Assembly (NCBI GenBank): GCA_029891385.1
Contig: CM057228.1
Span: forward strand, 70,199,523 to 70,263,522
Source of the DNA: Erythroxylum novogranatense
Taxonomy: Eukaryota > Streptophyta > Magnoliopsida > Malpighiales > Erythroxylaceae
DNA: 64,000 nucleotides
Direction of reading: 5' to 3'
A program made the position numbers and the translations under genes. Within the stretch, counting starts at the first letter, position 1, and each line of letters starts with the position of its first letter. This document shows, piece after piece, positions 12,555 through 25,690 of the stretch. Under the pieces are notes generated by a model. That model saw only the letters and a list, made by a program, of their open reading frames with translations. It was not told the DNA's origin and made no database searches.

Positions 12555-13262
12555 GTGAGTCAACCTAGATGTTTTCCTAGGATTGATTTAATTTGATTTG
12601 TTTAAGCTTCCAATATTGTTTTATTGCTTGCGATTTAATTATGAATTCCGGACTTCAATTGTCCGAGGAGATCAATATTTGGAAATGTATTAGAAGTGCT
12701 TTGATTGTGACTTTGTTTGCAATGGAATTCTGAACATGACTATAAATGTTATGTGAATCCTCAACGAAAGTTGAATGCCAGATTTAGGTCCGATGATTAT
12801 AAGATTTGTTGAACATGTGATTGTGATACATGCGATATTCAGATTGATGCATTTCATAAAATGCATGCTCAGATAAAGGCGTTGTGACTTGAATTGCCCG
12901 TATGAAGCGCTTCCACGTAGAGCTTTGCTCCGTGATATATGTGTGTGCACGTAGAGCTATGCTCCATGATTATATTCTGATTGAGCCCTACGGGCCAGCA
13001 ACTGTATAAGTATGTGATAGGCATTCAGTCACAACAATAAGAACGAATGTGAGTCTCATATGCATATGTTTTTGTTTATATATGATCTGTTTGGCAATGA
13101 TTAAATGTTACACCTGATTGTGTGAGTTTTGAATTATAAATGTATCTGCTTATGAATGTTTGTGAATTATGTAATGTGTGCTTATGATCCGGTGAATTCA
13201 TCAATGATGGTTCACTCATGGAGTTTGCAAAACTCATCAAAATTTGCAATGTGACTTTTCAG
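12555..13262 (+). other. Putative LTR intron, E4 (708 nt)
   Basis: Donor ACT|GTGAGTCAACCTAG at 12555; acceptor GTGACTTTTCAG|GTAC ending at 13262, immediately after the inverted-repeat module. Confidence 0.45.
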
Positions 13263-15082
13263 GTACGAGTCAGGAGACCTAGTTCCTTAGTTAGGACTTA
13301 AGGAATCTTTTGGTTAGAGATATGGCTCAAAGGTCTGTCAGCTGATACTAGAAGTGTTCTAGCCTTATTTTTGTCATTTTGTTGGGTATTGTATAAGCTT
13401 TTACGCTTATTCTTTTGGTGGTATCAGTGTAAACTTTATGAATGAAATGATTTTAATGGTTTTAAAAATTTAGTTACTTTGAGTGCGTTAGATGATGCCA
13501 TGTGTTTGTTGGATTGCCATGTGTAAGTCGGATATGTTTTTGCTCCAACATACCATTGTCATAAGGTATGTACTTGAATGTCCTTCGGGTGTTCAGGTAT
13601 TTGCCTTATGGTAGTGGGATGTTGCAATCAATCTAGGCAACGTTTCAAGTTTACTCTAAGTAAACATGATAGTTTCTTTCCAATGTACACTCTCAAAATC
13701 CTTAAATCCTTAGCCAAATTCACTTAGGTATTTTATCAAACACCTAATGTGTGTGACTTTCAAGTCTCATTTTCAATACTTTTCTATAACAATTTATGCT
13801 CCCAACATGACATAAGGTAGCACTTCCAATCAATGATACATTCCACCACTCCATTCAGAGCAACTCCTTTCATTTAAACTACATTTATCAATTACATAAC
13901 TCATCACATTCATCCACCCCTTCTCCACCATTTCGACCTACCCTTAACCAACACACATTCTCTTCATTCTTCATCATCAATTCACATCATACATGTATAA
14001 TTAACACCATAGAATTCATTTTTACCATCAATTTCAAAATATATTCAAAAATTCACCAACTTTCACCTAAAGAGAACAAATTGGGTTTTGACTTAAAAAA
14101 CCCTCTCCATGACATATTTCATTCATCTAAACCATGTTTCATGCATAATCAAGCATGGAGAACAACATATCTTAATTCCAAACTCAAAATCTTAATGTAG
14201 AGAGAGATGAGACAAAATTTACCTATACTTTCCTTTAGTGATATCTTCAAATTCCTTGAGAATTTCTCAAATATAATGATAGATTTGAGTTCTTTGACCC
14301 CAAATTAGCTTAGAACACTTTGGTTTGGGTTGAAAAGTCAAAAAGATGGTGAAAGTGGAGTGATGGTCGAAAGTGTCCTTCTTATCCTCCTCTCTTCCCT
14401 TTTTTCTTCTTTCTTTTAATAAAAACCAAGTATTTTAAAGCCCATTTAATGGGTTGCACGGCCACCACATGGTAGAAGAGTCTAGAATTTGACTCTTCTT
14501 TGACCAAACAAGAGGAAATTACCATTTTGCTTTTAGTTATGTGAAATTACCATTATACCCCCTAAACTTTTCTCGAATTTGCAATTAAGTCCAAAATTTG
14601 AGAATGACCAAAAATTTTATTTTCATTTTGGTCCTTGGAATTTTGAAAATTATAATTAGGCCCCTCAACTTTATAAAATTACAAATTGGTCCTCAAAGAA
14701 TTGAAAAATTACAATTAAGTCCTTAACTTTTACAAATTTTGCAATTAAGTCCTTATGTACACCAACTTCTCCAATTTAGCTTTCTAAGTGTCTAATAAGT
14801 CTATAAATCATGTCTAATCACCTTGAAGGCATTAGAATACATTTAATTTAACGACCACGGTTTTATCCTTCTGATGGACTCGATTTTCACACTTAAAAGC
14901 TTATGTGTCAGAAATTTCCAAGATTTCGCATACCGATGAACATAATGTTATATATCACTAGCATATGTACCAAAAGGATTCAATTACATATTTAAACTCA
15001 TATAAAACCATGTATATGACAATATACAGTAGTATCTCCAAATACAGAACAACACAAAAGGCTCGAAAAATCCGGTGTTACA

Positions 15083-17428
15083 AATTGGTTTATGTGTTTT
15101 AAGTGTTAAGTGAAGAAGATTGAAGTGCGAATAAAATTCTGGAAAATTACAGTAGAGAGAGGAAGTGAATACAAGGTTTCAGATTTTTGGTGTTTGAATG
15201 GTAAGTTTGCATTTGATTTGTTTAGAGATTGAATTGGGTATAGAAGTGCATAATATATGTGTTAGAAGTGAGAAATATGGAAAAGAATGAAAACAAAATG
15301 GAAGGAGAAGAAGAAAATACACGGTGAAGAAGAGAAGGAAGCGCGATCGTGTTGACTTCGTTAATAAAGATTGTGACTTCGCAGGTGCAAGTAGGACCCT
15401 CAATGTTTCTGAAGAAAATTTGTTTCTAAACATCCTTGTATTTTTGTTATAACTTCTTCCACTCGATGCCCAAATGACTTGATTTTTGAATCATTATATT
15501 TAAACACATTGTTCTTCATCTCCACCAAAAATTATAGCCATCTGAAATAGATTGATTGTTGAATTTAAGATGAACATGTTCAGGATTACTAGAATATGAT
15601 AAGTGATATTATTTCACTGAACATACTTTGATATTTTGAGTATATTTTAATCAGTAGGTATCCAAATGGAAAGATTATTAATTTAAATTGAATTAGAGAT
15701 ATATGGATACAAATTGTCTGAAGAGATCGAATTTTAATTCTATCTCTAAGAGTTACAAAATTTGACTTGAAATAAATGTAGAGCAATGTTATGATTTTAA
15801 GAACAATCCAAAGTAAATTAAGTATAACTTTAGAAATAATGAATCAAATTGAATGAACCTTGTATCATTAGAAAGTTAAAAAATTGGAGAACAATTTTCT
15901 GGAAGAAAGTATTGCCTAATTGTGTTATTTACGTTATCATAATGATGATGCAAGTTGACTTGAAAGCATGTTATTAGAAAAATCTGAAAGGGGTCATTTG
16001 ATGTGCACGAGCATGAGTTAAGATCTCACACCCGTGATATTTGGACATGCATAGGCATGAATTAAGTTCTCACACCTGTGACTGAATTAATTTGGACTGC
16101 ATGGCTGTGACTTTTCTTGGTTATTATGCATGGACATGCGAGATGTGCACGCTTGTGACTTAGCTCTTGAACTATAAATTATTTTTGAGGGCTTTGTGAA
16201 TGATTTGGTGATACGAATTACAATAAGATACCCGGGTTTGTCATTGAACATGCATTGTCCATAATTTCGATATACATAGATGTGCATAAGGAAATAATTA
16301 TACATTTGTGCAAAAAAGTGATATTTGTAATTGTGTTTTGTATGATTTAGAGGAGCACATTGGCCGCCTTTCAGACATTGCTAGACCATCTAGGCTGCAT
16401 ATTGGAGTGTACTATGAGTCAACCTAGATGATTTTCCTAGGATTGATTGTATTTGTTTAATTTCCAAATATTAAATGTTTGTGATTTGTTTATGAATTCT
16501 AGACTTAAAGTCCGAGGAGTTTAATATTTAGGAATGTATTGGAAGTGTTCTATGTGTATTTGAATTTTGAATGACATTTGAATTCTCAATGAAAGTTAAA
16601 TATCGGACTTAGGTCCGATGACTATGAGGTTCTGAATATGCATCATATGTGACTGTTGTACATGGCATATTCTGTATTTGATACATTTCATAAAATGTAT
16701 GATCAGATAAAGATGTTATGACTGGAGTAGAAAGTATGAAAACGCTTCCACGTAGAGCTTTGCTCCGTGATTTCTGATTCTACACGTAGAGGTATGCTTC
16801 TTTATTCTATTCTGACTGAGCCCAATGGGACAATATTTGTATAAGTATGTGATAAGCACTCGGACATAACATTAATAATGAATCTGGAGTCTCATGTGTA
16901 TTTGTATTTGTAAATATCTATTCTGATTCGCAATGATTGCATAATATGCCATGTTAATGTGAGTATTTGGAATATACATGTTCTGAATGAATATTTGTGA
17001 AATATATGATTTGTGTATATGACCTGGGTGAAATCATCAATGATGGTTCGCTCATTGAGTTTGCAAAACTCATCAAAAATTGCATCGTGGCTTTTCAAGT
17101 ACGAGACAGGAGACCTAGTTTCTTAATATGGATTACATGAACATTTTAGACTAGTTATGGCTCAAAGGTCTGTCAACTGACATCAAAAGAGTTGACATTT
17201 GTAATTTGTAGTTTTTGTATAGAACCTGTATAAAGTTTGTAAAATACAGTGTAAGCTTCCATGAATGAATGCAATGAGAGATTTTATTTTTTCATGACTT
17301 ATAATTAAGCTAGTTGATGCCATATGTAAGTTGGATTTGTTTTTGCTCTAACATACCATTATCATAGGATATGTATTTGAATGTCCTTAGATGTTTGGGT
17401 ATATACTTTATGGTAGTAGGATTTTACA
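15083..17428 (+). repeat. E5: left-truncated LTR of the E4 family
   Basis: Similar to E4 from about E4 position 11500 onward (shared TTGGGTATAGAAGTG, CTGTCAGC/ACTGAC block, GCTCTAACATACCATT), ending GGTAGTAGGATTTTACA at 17428. Left part lost at the E3 LTR junction (15083). Both splice-like sites are decayed: the donor reads ACTATGAGT at 16411 and the acceptor TTTTCAAG at 17092. The CpG cluster is nearly gone (traces at 15340-15380). Looks older than E4. Confidence 0.8.
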
Positions 17429-17560
17429 AGTTTCCTTAGCTCACACACCACTTCCATCATCATATTGCAATGTTTAATGGCCTAAAAGGGTTTGTGCTCA
17501 ATTTTCACTAGAAGATGACACGTCTTCTCGGAGATTAGTCAGTATAGAGATAGCCCAATC
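17429..17560 (-). pseudogene. pol: E6 Athila-like integrase, distal fragment
   Basis: The minus strand here reads SEKTCHLLVKIEHKPF after ACC-GATT, matching the Athila/Tat integrase stretch that follows the DDE core (lineage type G-K-x-C-H-L-P-V-E-x-E-H). It continues directly from 21815 once solo LTR E7 and one copy of CAATC are removed. Contains stops; not functional. Confidence 0.78.
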
Positions 17561-17935
17561 TGTAACACCTCACTCCCGCAAGACCCGAACCCGACATCGA
17601 CGGTGATATCCAGGTCCGTGCCCCGCGAGGGTGGCGTGCTACATCACTCAGTAACAAAACTCAGTATAACACTTTTTTTTTTTTTACACAATCGCACACA
17701 TATTATCATTAACGCGGAAAGCAATTTATATAATCAATTCAATGGCCTTGGGCCCACTTTTTTATATTTACAATTTATTTCGGTCAATTGACTTTACAAC
17801 TTGTCCAAATTAGTAATACAAAAGTCCAAGAATAGAAACACTAAGACAGACGCTTAATCGATCCCGACCACTTCTCTCGCTTCTTCAACCAAATAGATGT
17901 CATACGCCTGCTGCTTAACGGGTATTCTTCTAAGT

Positions 17936-18793
17936 CTGAAAAATAGATGCAAATTTTGGGTGAGTTTTGCGAACTCGGTGAGAAACCATCATCGATGGTT
18001 CACTCAACTCATGCATTCACCAATCATATTAGCACACGGTAGCATTAATGTAATACCACATATTATCACATTTCGGTTCCAATTTCATATACATACAATT
18101 TCATCATTTACATCTTCCGGTCATTTACAATATATATATATATGCAATGCGCATGTGACACTGTTCCATTTTCATTTCGTTGTTGTGACTGCATACTGGC
18201 TCGCCCCGAGAACGGGCACATTGCGTTGAGCGGTGGCTCGAAAACATGGGCTTGAAGCCACGATACATCGAGCTGCGGCTTAAATACGTTGGACTCGAGG
18301 TCACGTGCGTTGGTAAAGCTCTCACATCGTTAGGCGTGATATGCCCCGATACAAAGGGTTTGCTCCGGTCTGGCGCTTTTATCTGATCACACATTTATGT
18401 TTATGCATGCAATGTACATATTCCAATTTCCATTTACATATCATTACTATTTGCCAATTCTTGGACTTTCGGTCCAGTATTTCAATTATCTACATTTCCA
18501 ATTTATTGCATCCTACTATATCACATTTACAATCCCATCCAATGTATCAAAGCAATGCAGACAATTAACACTTCAATATCAATTTCCCATTTCCTCGGAC
18601 CTCTGGTCCGAGATCTCAATATAACATTTACAAACGTTACTCACAAGTAGCACCGTTATCTCATTCCAAATATTTGAGACACCTTTGGTCCAAATCAATC
18701 AAATTCAAACACACATAAACCTCCATTATCTCCACATGGCATAATTGCAAAACTTAAACACATAAAGGTTGAGGAACCAACTAGGTTACTCAC
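17936..18793 (-). other. Putative LTR intron, E7 (858 nt)
   Basis: Minus strand: donor GCA|GTGAGTAACCTAG at 18793 and acceptor CTATTTTTCAG|ACTTAG ending at 17936. The donor context AGTAACCTAGTTGGTTCCTC is shared with E10 (43512 and 51767) although the LTRs are otherwise diverged. Confidence 0.5.
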
Positions 18794-19269
18794 TGCATTC
18801 GAACTAACATCTGGAAGTTTGAGAACGTCGGTAGATCGGCGCTCCAAATGTGCCTCTATAACAAAGAGAGGAATCCGATCACTAATTATCCAATCCAATT
18901 AGTATAATGCACATGTAAGTGTATAATGCATGTTCATGAGATTTCCGGCCCTAAATCCTAATTTTTCCCGTAATAAAAATTCCATCTAAAATTAGAAAAC
19001 TATAGCCACTGACAGTGCTCAATTCGGACCTCTATAGGTCCCCAATTAAACAAAACAGCGCTTACCGAACAATTACCCGGGGCCACGTCAATTTTCCGTC
19101 CAAAAATTCCCAAATTATCACAAAATGAAATTAAATATTATACGAATCCGATGCCTCAAGAATCAGGTCAATCGGACGTCGGACGGAAAAGAAATTGACA
19201 AGAGAAGCAATCAGGTCACTTAAAGCCAAAATAATAAAATAAAATACTATATAACTATATATATATACC

Positions 19270-19410
19270 ACCTCATGGGCGAGAAATCTCGCCAGCGAGG
19301 CCGGCTCGCCAACTCTGTCGCTAGGCGACGCGTCGCCTAGCGACGGCGCCAACGAAGCTCGCCTCACCGTAGGCGAGGCGTCGCCACAGGATTGGCGAGG
19401 TTCCACCTCG
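19270..19410. repeat. CpG-rich palindromes in E7, with a 28-bp perfect palindrome
   Basis: GC-rich island in an AT-rich LTR. 19317-19344 is a perfect 28-bp palindrome centred on GACGCGTC with CTAGGCG arms; further copies of GGCGAGG and GCGTCGCC flank it. The E9 core GGCGACGCGTCGCC is the same. Confidence 0.88.
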
Positions 19411-21814
19411 CCTCATTTCCCTTTTTTTTTTTTTTTCTTCCTTCATTCCAATCCAAATTTTCAACACTCAAATCTCTTACCACCCAATTCAGAAAATACA
19501 AATCTTATCTTGTTGGAAAGATCATAAAACCCTCTACTCTTCTCAAGAAGACCATAACAATTTATTTCACCCCTAAGGGTGTCAAAAATTCCTTCAAAAC
19601 TACTACCTATTCCAATCCCATAAAAACAGAACAGTACATTGCAAATTCCACAACTCTGAAATTCTTCAGCCAAAATTACCACATAAATATGCTCAATAAG
19701 TTCATAATGTCATCTACAACTTTCATAACCAACCCAAAATCAAATTCCATTGCTAAACCAGTCAATTAATTCACTCAATGTTACTGTCTCTGAAACCATT
19801 CAATCTGAGCAGTAAACTTATAATAAGCATAACTCCCTGTACACAAGTCAGAAAATCCAAACTTTATATCCCTGAAAGATAACTCCTCAAACTTCAAGTT
19901 TCATGAAGAACTCAACCTCTAATTCGATTTCTAACAATTTCAAATCTGTTATGCAAGTTACTGACCTAATCAGTACTTAACATCACAATGCAAGTTCAGA
20001 TTTTGAAATTCCATATCTCCCACATCTGATTTCCAAAAATTACATTCCATATACCAATTTCAAGATCAATGTGTCATCTAAAACTCTTCAGTATATCCCT
20101 AAAACCAGTTCAGTCCACAAAAATCACTAAAATTACTCCAAAACAGAATGTACACCAAATCTGCTAATCCAGCTAGGTTTCACTCATGCATAAAAACAGT
20201 CTATAGTTATCAGTCCATAACTCCTACTATCCATATCGAAAAATTGCAAAATCAGTGGCAATGGAAAACTAACTCAATATGCTACAACTTTCATGAAGAC
20301 CATTTTCCTAAATTCCATATCAATTAATTTATAAAAATCAGCAAAACTCATAGATTAAGGTTTCGGTTACTGTTCACAGGCAATAAAACAGTAACTTTCC
20401 ATGTAAATTTTCGACCTTCTAACATTACAATTTAACAACACCTAGTTCATACTAAAATGAAGCCAACATCCCAAAGTTTCATTGGGCACAAACCTTACTT
20501 CAATTGGACAACCCTATCAAAAGTTATGAGCACAAATCTGAAACCACACCAAGCCACATTTTCCAGATTCCTTACTAACCTCTACTCCCTTTCATTCAAA
20601 CATCAATACTACCTCAATAATCATCCCAATTAGCCTCAAACTCAGCCCTAGGCTCATCAAGACAATTACTTAAGTAATAATTCAAAATTTGGCAGCACAA
20701 CATACACCATCTTCTTACCTAAATATCCATTCATTTAACATTACAAAACCAATCCAAAAGTTCATAATTCATCTTTTCCCAAACATACATCAATCAAGGA
20801 AGCAAACCACTCATAAAATCAAACCCTAAGCTTAATGAAGTTCATGCACCAATAAGCACCATGAATGCTTCTACCTATCAAAAGAAGGAAAACAATCATC
20901 AATTCTTACCTAAGTAACTCCAAGCTTGAACTTCTTCAATCTTCCATCTTGTCACAACAACTTTCCAGCCCTCACCAACACCCACGATTAGCACTCCACA
21001 CATACACAAAACAGCATCTTTTCAAGACTTAAGCTTGGTTTGTATGTGAGTAGAAGTAAGCAAGGAGACAAGAACACATGTATATATATGCAAGACCAAC
21101 AAAGGAATGGAAGAAGATGGAGGTTTCGGATGAAGGAAGGGGAATAGCTTTCAAAATGAATTTTTTAATCATTTCAAGGAGGAGAGTCGTGATAAAGTAG
21201 GAGAACTCAAGTAAAAATGATCTTTTAAAAACTCATTTCTTGCTTCAAGTATGTAGAGTGTCGTAAGTGATGGGCAAAAGAAGACAAAAGCAATGAATGA
21301 AGAGCCACTTGGCTTTTACAAATGGGAAAAGACAAAAATGAATTTGTTTAACAAAATTTAATCATAACCTTAATCTCATTTAATCACACTTAAACACTAA
21401 TCATGACTCTTACCTAATTCCACAATTATTTATTCACTAATCTCATATCATTAGGCAATCATGTTCGGTACAAAACCGCTCACTCAGTCGGTCAGTTGGA
21501 ATTTTCCGGTCCGGGCACGAACCCCGAAAAATTCCAGAAAAATTCTCATAAATTTCTAAAAATATAAAACACTTAATGGCGCACTCCAAATAATTTTTCA
21601 AACACAATTACCCCCTTAAATTTCACAAAAGATCACAATTTGAAACCTAAGCCGGAAAATGTCATGAATGCATGTTTACCATGTGCAAGTGCAACAACCC
21701 ATCATTCATAGAGGCGATAAGTTGTATGTGCATGCCGAGATATAATTTAATACTCCTAACCCGTCCCAAATTACCAACATACCCTTCCCATCGGTGATGG
21801 GATGTTACACAATC

Positions 21815-21935
21815 GGTGTCTTATATGCCCAAAGAGCATCATCAAGTCATTGACTCTAATCTTTACGATTTGGGCTTACCATTTTCTCAAGGATGAACTT
21901 GATTTCTCTATTTAACACGTCTCCTTGCCCATTCA
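21815..21935 (-). pseudogene. pol: E6 Athila-like integrase, middle fragment
   Basis: Minus strand reads NGQGDVLNREIKFILEKMV then, after two stops, DDALWAYKTPIG, the Athila/Tat integrase segment containing the catalytic-Glu region (family consensus has Glu where Asp is read after GQ). Bounded on the right by E8 and on the left by E7, so this gene took two separate insertions. Confidence 0.82.
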
Positions 21936-24900
21936 TGTTAGAACCCGATCCCGAGACCGGATCCCAACTCCAACTATTTATACCTTAACATTAACGCTCA
22001 TGCTCTTGCTTACATTCCACACTTATTGGACCCGTTTCCAGAGCCCAAAATTTCGGAGCCTTAAAGCTTGCGCTCCCTACTTTGCAGCGTTTGATGCTGT
22101 GGTTCCATAAGGGTGATGAGCGTACACTACCTAATCATCAAAATCACATTTAGACTTGTTCATATCAATGTAGCTTAAGGCCTCAAGTTCACATAGAGGC
22201 AAGAATCACCTTAATCGGAGTCATATAACTCAAGATACACTCCAAAAATCTAAGAGAGTTCATACCCGAAACATGCCCTCTTAACTGACCTTTCACTTGT
22301 TTTAGAACAAACTTTCTCAATTTAACTCCAATTGATACTGAATTTTATGGAGTGAAAGATATGTGTCTTATAAATCCAATGGTTTAAGCCTCACCTCATT
22401 TGGAGGTCGTATGAGAGAATTATGCCCGTGAACCATGCTCACTTCTGAAATCGGATTGAAACTCTTTTGGCGCGATTTGCTATAACTTTTAATCTATAGC
22501 TCCAAATGCTTTCATTCTTTCACCATACGAAGTAGACATCTAGATCTACAACTCTCATGAAGACTACAAAGGCTGATTCTATCTCCTACATTCTGCAGCG
22601 TCCTATTTTTCCATCATCTGATTTCTATCATCTGGTTTTCTATCGTCGATTTCTATCTTCTGCTTTTCTATCTTACGCTTTTCTATCTTCCGATTTCTAT
22701 CTTACGCTTTTCTATCTTCTGATTTCTATCTTCTACTTTTCTATCTTGATTTCTATCTTTCGATTTTCTATCTTACGCTTTTCTATCTTTGATTTCTATC
22801 TTCGCTTTCTATCTTCTTCTTTTCTACCTTCCGATTTCTATCTTCGCTTTTCTATCTTGATTTCTATCTTACGCTTTTCTATCTTCGATTTCTATCTTCC
22901 TTTTCTATCTTACCTTTTCTATCTTGATTTCTATCTTCATTTTTCTATCTTCGCTTTTCTACCTTTTGATTTCTATCTTACGCTTTTCTATCTTCGCTTT
23001 TCTATCTTCGATTTCTATCTTCTTCTTTTCTATCTTCTTTTCTACCTTACCTTTTCGATTTCCTTCCTACGCTTTTCTATCTTCGATTTCCTTCCTTCGA
23101 TTTCTATCTTTGATTTCCTTCCTTCGATTTCTATCTTGATTTCCTTCCTTCCGATTTCTATCTTCCGATTTCCTTCTTCTACTTTTCTATCTTCCGATTT
23201 CTATCTTCGCTTTCCTTCCTTACCTTTTCTATCTTGATTTCCTTCCTTGATTTCTATCTTCCGATTTCCTTCCTTCGATTTCTATCTTGATTTCCTTCCT
23301 TCGCTTTTCTATCTTGATTTCTATCTTCGCTTTCCTTCCTTACGCTTTTCTATCTTGATTTCCTTCCTTCGATTTCTATCTTGATTTCCTTCCTTGATTT
23401 CTATCTTGATTTCCTTCCTTCGATTTCCTTGTAAGGCTCATATCTTTTAACTCAGAACTCCAAATTTAGCAAACGATATACCTTGAAAGCTCTAACCTTC
23501 TACTACAATATTCATGAAGGCTCATTTATCTAATTCAAGTCCTATGAAGGTCAAAATCTGAGAGAAGTTCTGTCAAATTTTGGGAAAATTTGACAACTCA
23601 TCCTTGAAAGTACATCTATCTAATTTTCAATCCTAATACTTCCACTGCGTAAGACTCATCATACAACCTCATATAACATGATTAAACCCTAAGGTATCTT
23701 CAAACACCATTCAAGCAACAGCCACACTCTTAATCATCTATCATATCCAAACTATAATAATGATGCAATTGGCTTAAACATGCATGGATTTCTCAAAATA
23801 CATTTGAACTTAGCATTCTTGTATTTCATTTACGTTCAAAGTGAGTAGCTTACAATGCTTTAGTGGGCATTTCAAGCCCTTTTACAACATAGTTCAAATA
23901 CACTTCCAAAATACTACACTTTTCTTAAAATGCATCTAAAGCATTGTTTACAACAATTTGCTTGAAATACATCAAAACATAATTCTTGGGTATGCCTTGA
24001 GCTCATTCTTCATGATCCCGATCTTTACACGGAGATGGGACGGGAAGGTGGGGTGAGTCTCGTGGGTGACACATTTATATTTAGGCTAATAAGCTACATT
24101 GCTTCATTAATCATACTTTTAGCAACTTGCATAGAAATCATGCAATCATGCAATTCATGAAATTTATCAATCTCAAAACATAATGTTCATGCTTCATATC
24201 ATTCTCATTCTTACAAAATATCGCTAACATGTAAACACATAGTGATGGTTGAAAAGTCCACGGGTTCTTGATGAGCTACACAAGTGTAGTCATATCTTGA
24301 GGAGTCCTAAAAGGAACATCCTATGCCACAATCGGGCATTTGGCGAAGGCTATCTTGGTCGGCGTGCACGTGACTCTCTTTGGTGGACTTAACTAACCCA
24401 CATAACACTTAATTTCATGCATAAAAGCTGGACTTGTCTTGTCCGCTGACTAATTTTCTGAAAATGGATATTCAAGCATCCATAAAGCTGATCATGCTTA
24501 AAGCACATTTCATGCTTAGCTCACATTTCATGATCTCATTCATGCTCATCCAATTTATGGCAATGTCATGCACTAATCAATTTCTCACCTAATGGCAATC
24601 ATCCATCAATTTATACACAAACAAAAGTCAATCAATGCTCATTCTAAGATAGTTGGAAAAACATTAATTTTCCTTAGTTAAGATAATATTTAAGCATTAC
24701 TAACATAAAGATAAAAGTGAAACCCACCTTATATCCTTGCTTAAGCTTGCCTAAGCAAGTTCCTCTTCTTGTTCTCCTCTTCTTTCTTGTCCTCCTTCAT
24801 TTATGGCAAGGAAAGAACCTCACATCATTTAGGGTTTCTAAAATTGAAAACCTAATGAACCTTAATCATGAAATCAACCCTAGAATCACTAAACCCATCT

Positions 24901-25516
24901 TCTTTCTAAGCTTTCTAAACCATAAAATCAAGCCAAACTCAAACTACATTTCATAACTTACCTTGAATCTTTACTCAACCCAAGGGTTTCTTGTATCAAA
25001 ATAAAGCTTAGACTCTCCTCTTCACTTTTCTTCTTGCTCTTTCTTCAAAAACTCACTCACTTTCATGGAAATGCCAAAACCCTAGCAAGCTCCTTTCTTC
25101 TTCTCCTTTTTTCCTCTTCTACGTAAACTTCTCCCTCTTCTCCTTTAAATTTCAGTAAATCTCACTTCTTCCTACACTAACTCACTTAAACTTCTCCTTT
25201 TATACTTCTTCTCTAATCCACTTAAGCCCAAAAGGCCCAAGCCTTCATTTAATTCCTTCTTCTTTCATTTTCCTACATCCTCCTTACTTCCTCTTTATCC
25301 TACAACTTACTTAGGCCCAATTATCTTTAAACCCATTTTATCTTTCTTTTCTTTCCTACCTCATTAAAACCCAACTAATTCATTTAATTCCATTAACTCA
25401 TTACCTAACATCTTTAATGCCAACTCATATTACTCAATGTCAAGTTAATTAATGTTAACATAATTTACTTAATTACTCTAATCATGCTTAATTACATAAA
25501 AATTTTGGGGCTAACA
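21936..25516 (-). repeat. E8 3' LTR
   Basis: 3581 bp, TGTTAGAACC...GGGGCTAACA in plus reading. Contains a TATA-like CCTTTTATAC (25196-25205, minus), a GTAAGTTATG donor-like site at about 24957, GTGGGTTTC at 24727, the G-box module (GTGCACGTGAC at 24365-24375) and an imperfect pyrimidine-rich repeat tract. Confidence 0.95.
22600..23430. repeat. Short-unit tandem repeat in E8 3' LTR
   Basis: Dozens of alternating units of 13-16 bp, GATTTCTATCTTC and CGCTTTTCTATCTT, drifting to TTTCCTTCCTTCG on the right. Open frames through it are repeat artefacts. The counterpart in the other LTR is 31030-31940, with different unit order. Confidence 0.93.
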
Positions 25517-25530
25517 TTTCTCCCCTTAAG
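25517..25530 (-). other. E8 polypurine tract
   Basis: Minus strand CTTAAGGGGAGAAA directly before the LTR start TGTTAG: primer for plus-strand synthesis. Preceded by CGAGGACTAAATTTC, the tail typical of Tekay-like elements. Confidence 0.88.
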
Positions 25531-25550
25531 AAATTTAGTCCTCGAAATTC

Positions 25551-25690
25551 TTACGACTCATTGAAGAGGTGTGGATACTTCTCCTTCATTGCATCCAAGG
25601 GTTCCCACGTCGCCTCTTCAATCGCATGATTTCTCCAAAGGACTTTAACTATTTGAATCGTCTTGTTTCGAGAACTTTCTCCTTGCTATC
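25551..25690 (-). pseudogene. pol: E8 C-terminal chromodomain
   Basis: Minus strand ends in KVLWRNHAIEEATWE, then MKEKYPHLF and stop TAA at 25551-25553. This Trp-rich motif is the C-terminal chromodomain of plant chromoviruses, thought to guide integration into heterochromatin. Frame is intact over ~40 codons; upstream of it the pol frame is broken. E10 has a decayed counterpart. Confidence 0.88.

Larger units (their letters stand above)
10735..13626 (+). repeat. E4: solo LTR (2892 bp) with TSD ATCAA
   Basis: Starts TGTAACATCCCG, ends GTGGGATGTTGCA, flanked by ATCAA at 10730-10734 and 13627-13631. There is no PBS, polypurine tract or pol, so it is a solo LTR left by LTR-LTR recombination. 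Inserted in the E3 LTR. It holds a CpG-palindrome cluster (11636-11860), paired motifs CACGTAGAGCT (12913 and 12949), the inverted-repeat module 13195-13263 and a donor/acceptor-like pair. It is diverged from but clearly related to E5. Confidence 0.93.
4347..15082 (-). mobile_element. E3: degenerate gypsy element, 3' end cut off by E2
   Basis: Minus-strand order from right to left: 5' LTR (about 9050-15082, interrupted by solo LTR E4), PBS, gag, protease, RT, RNase H, integrase. The reading stops abruptly at 4347, just after the post-integrase segment LSPRYIEPF, where E2 begins. So the C-terminus (and any chromodomain), the polypurine tract and the 3' LTR are missing from the window. Domain order (RT-RNase H before integrase) is Ty3/gypsy. 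Confidence 0.88.
9050..15082 (-). repeat. E3 5' LTR (about 3.1 kb, split by E4)
   Basis: Right end (plus) is CCGGTGTTACA at 15082, the minus-strand LTR start TGTAACACCGG. The left end is at about 9050, next to CACGACCCGG; the exact TG is not preserved. Continuity across E4 is shown by the ATCAA duplication. The segment has runs like AATTAAGTCC (14580-14770) typical of leader decay. A donor/acceptor-like pair spans 9545-10475. No second copy is in the window. Confidence 0.78.
17561..21809 (-). repeat. E7: solo LTR (4249 bp) with TSD CAATC
   Basis: Plus start TGTAACACCTCACTCCC, end TGATGGGATGTTACA; CAATC at 17556-17560 and 21810-21814. The minus orientation is given by the module at 17936-18005 and its match to E2. 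Contains a TATA-like run (21081-21089, minus), a GTAAGAATT donor-like site at about 20909 (minus), a CpG palindrome block (19270-19410), and the paired donor/acceptor 17936-18793. No internal region, so a solo LTR. Confidence 0.93.

Noticed and set aside
22557..23237. 226-codon plus-strand ORF rich in Phe/Ser/Leu
   Set aside because: It is the E8 short-unit tandem repeat read in one frame; low complexity, no domain, not conserved in frame at 31030-31940.
22600..23430. CRISPR-like array
   Set aside because: Units are 13-16 bp with no unique spacers of constant length; plant nuclear context.
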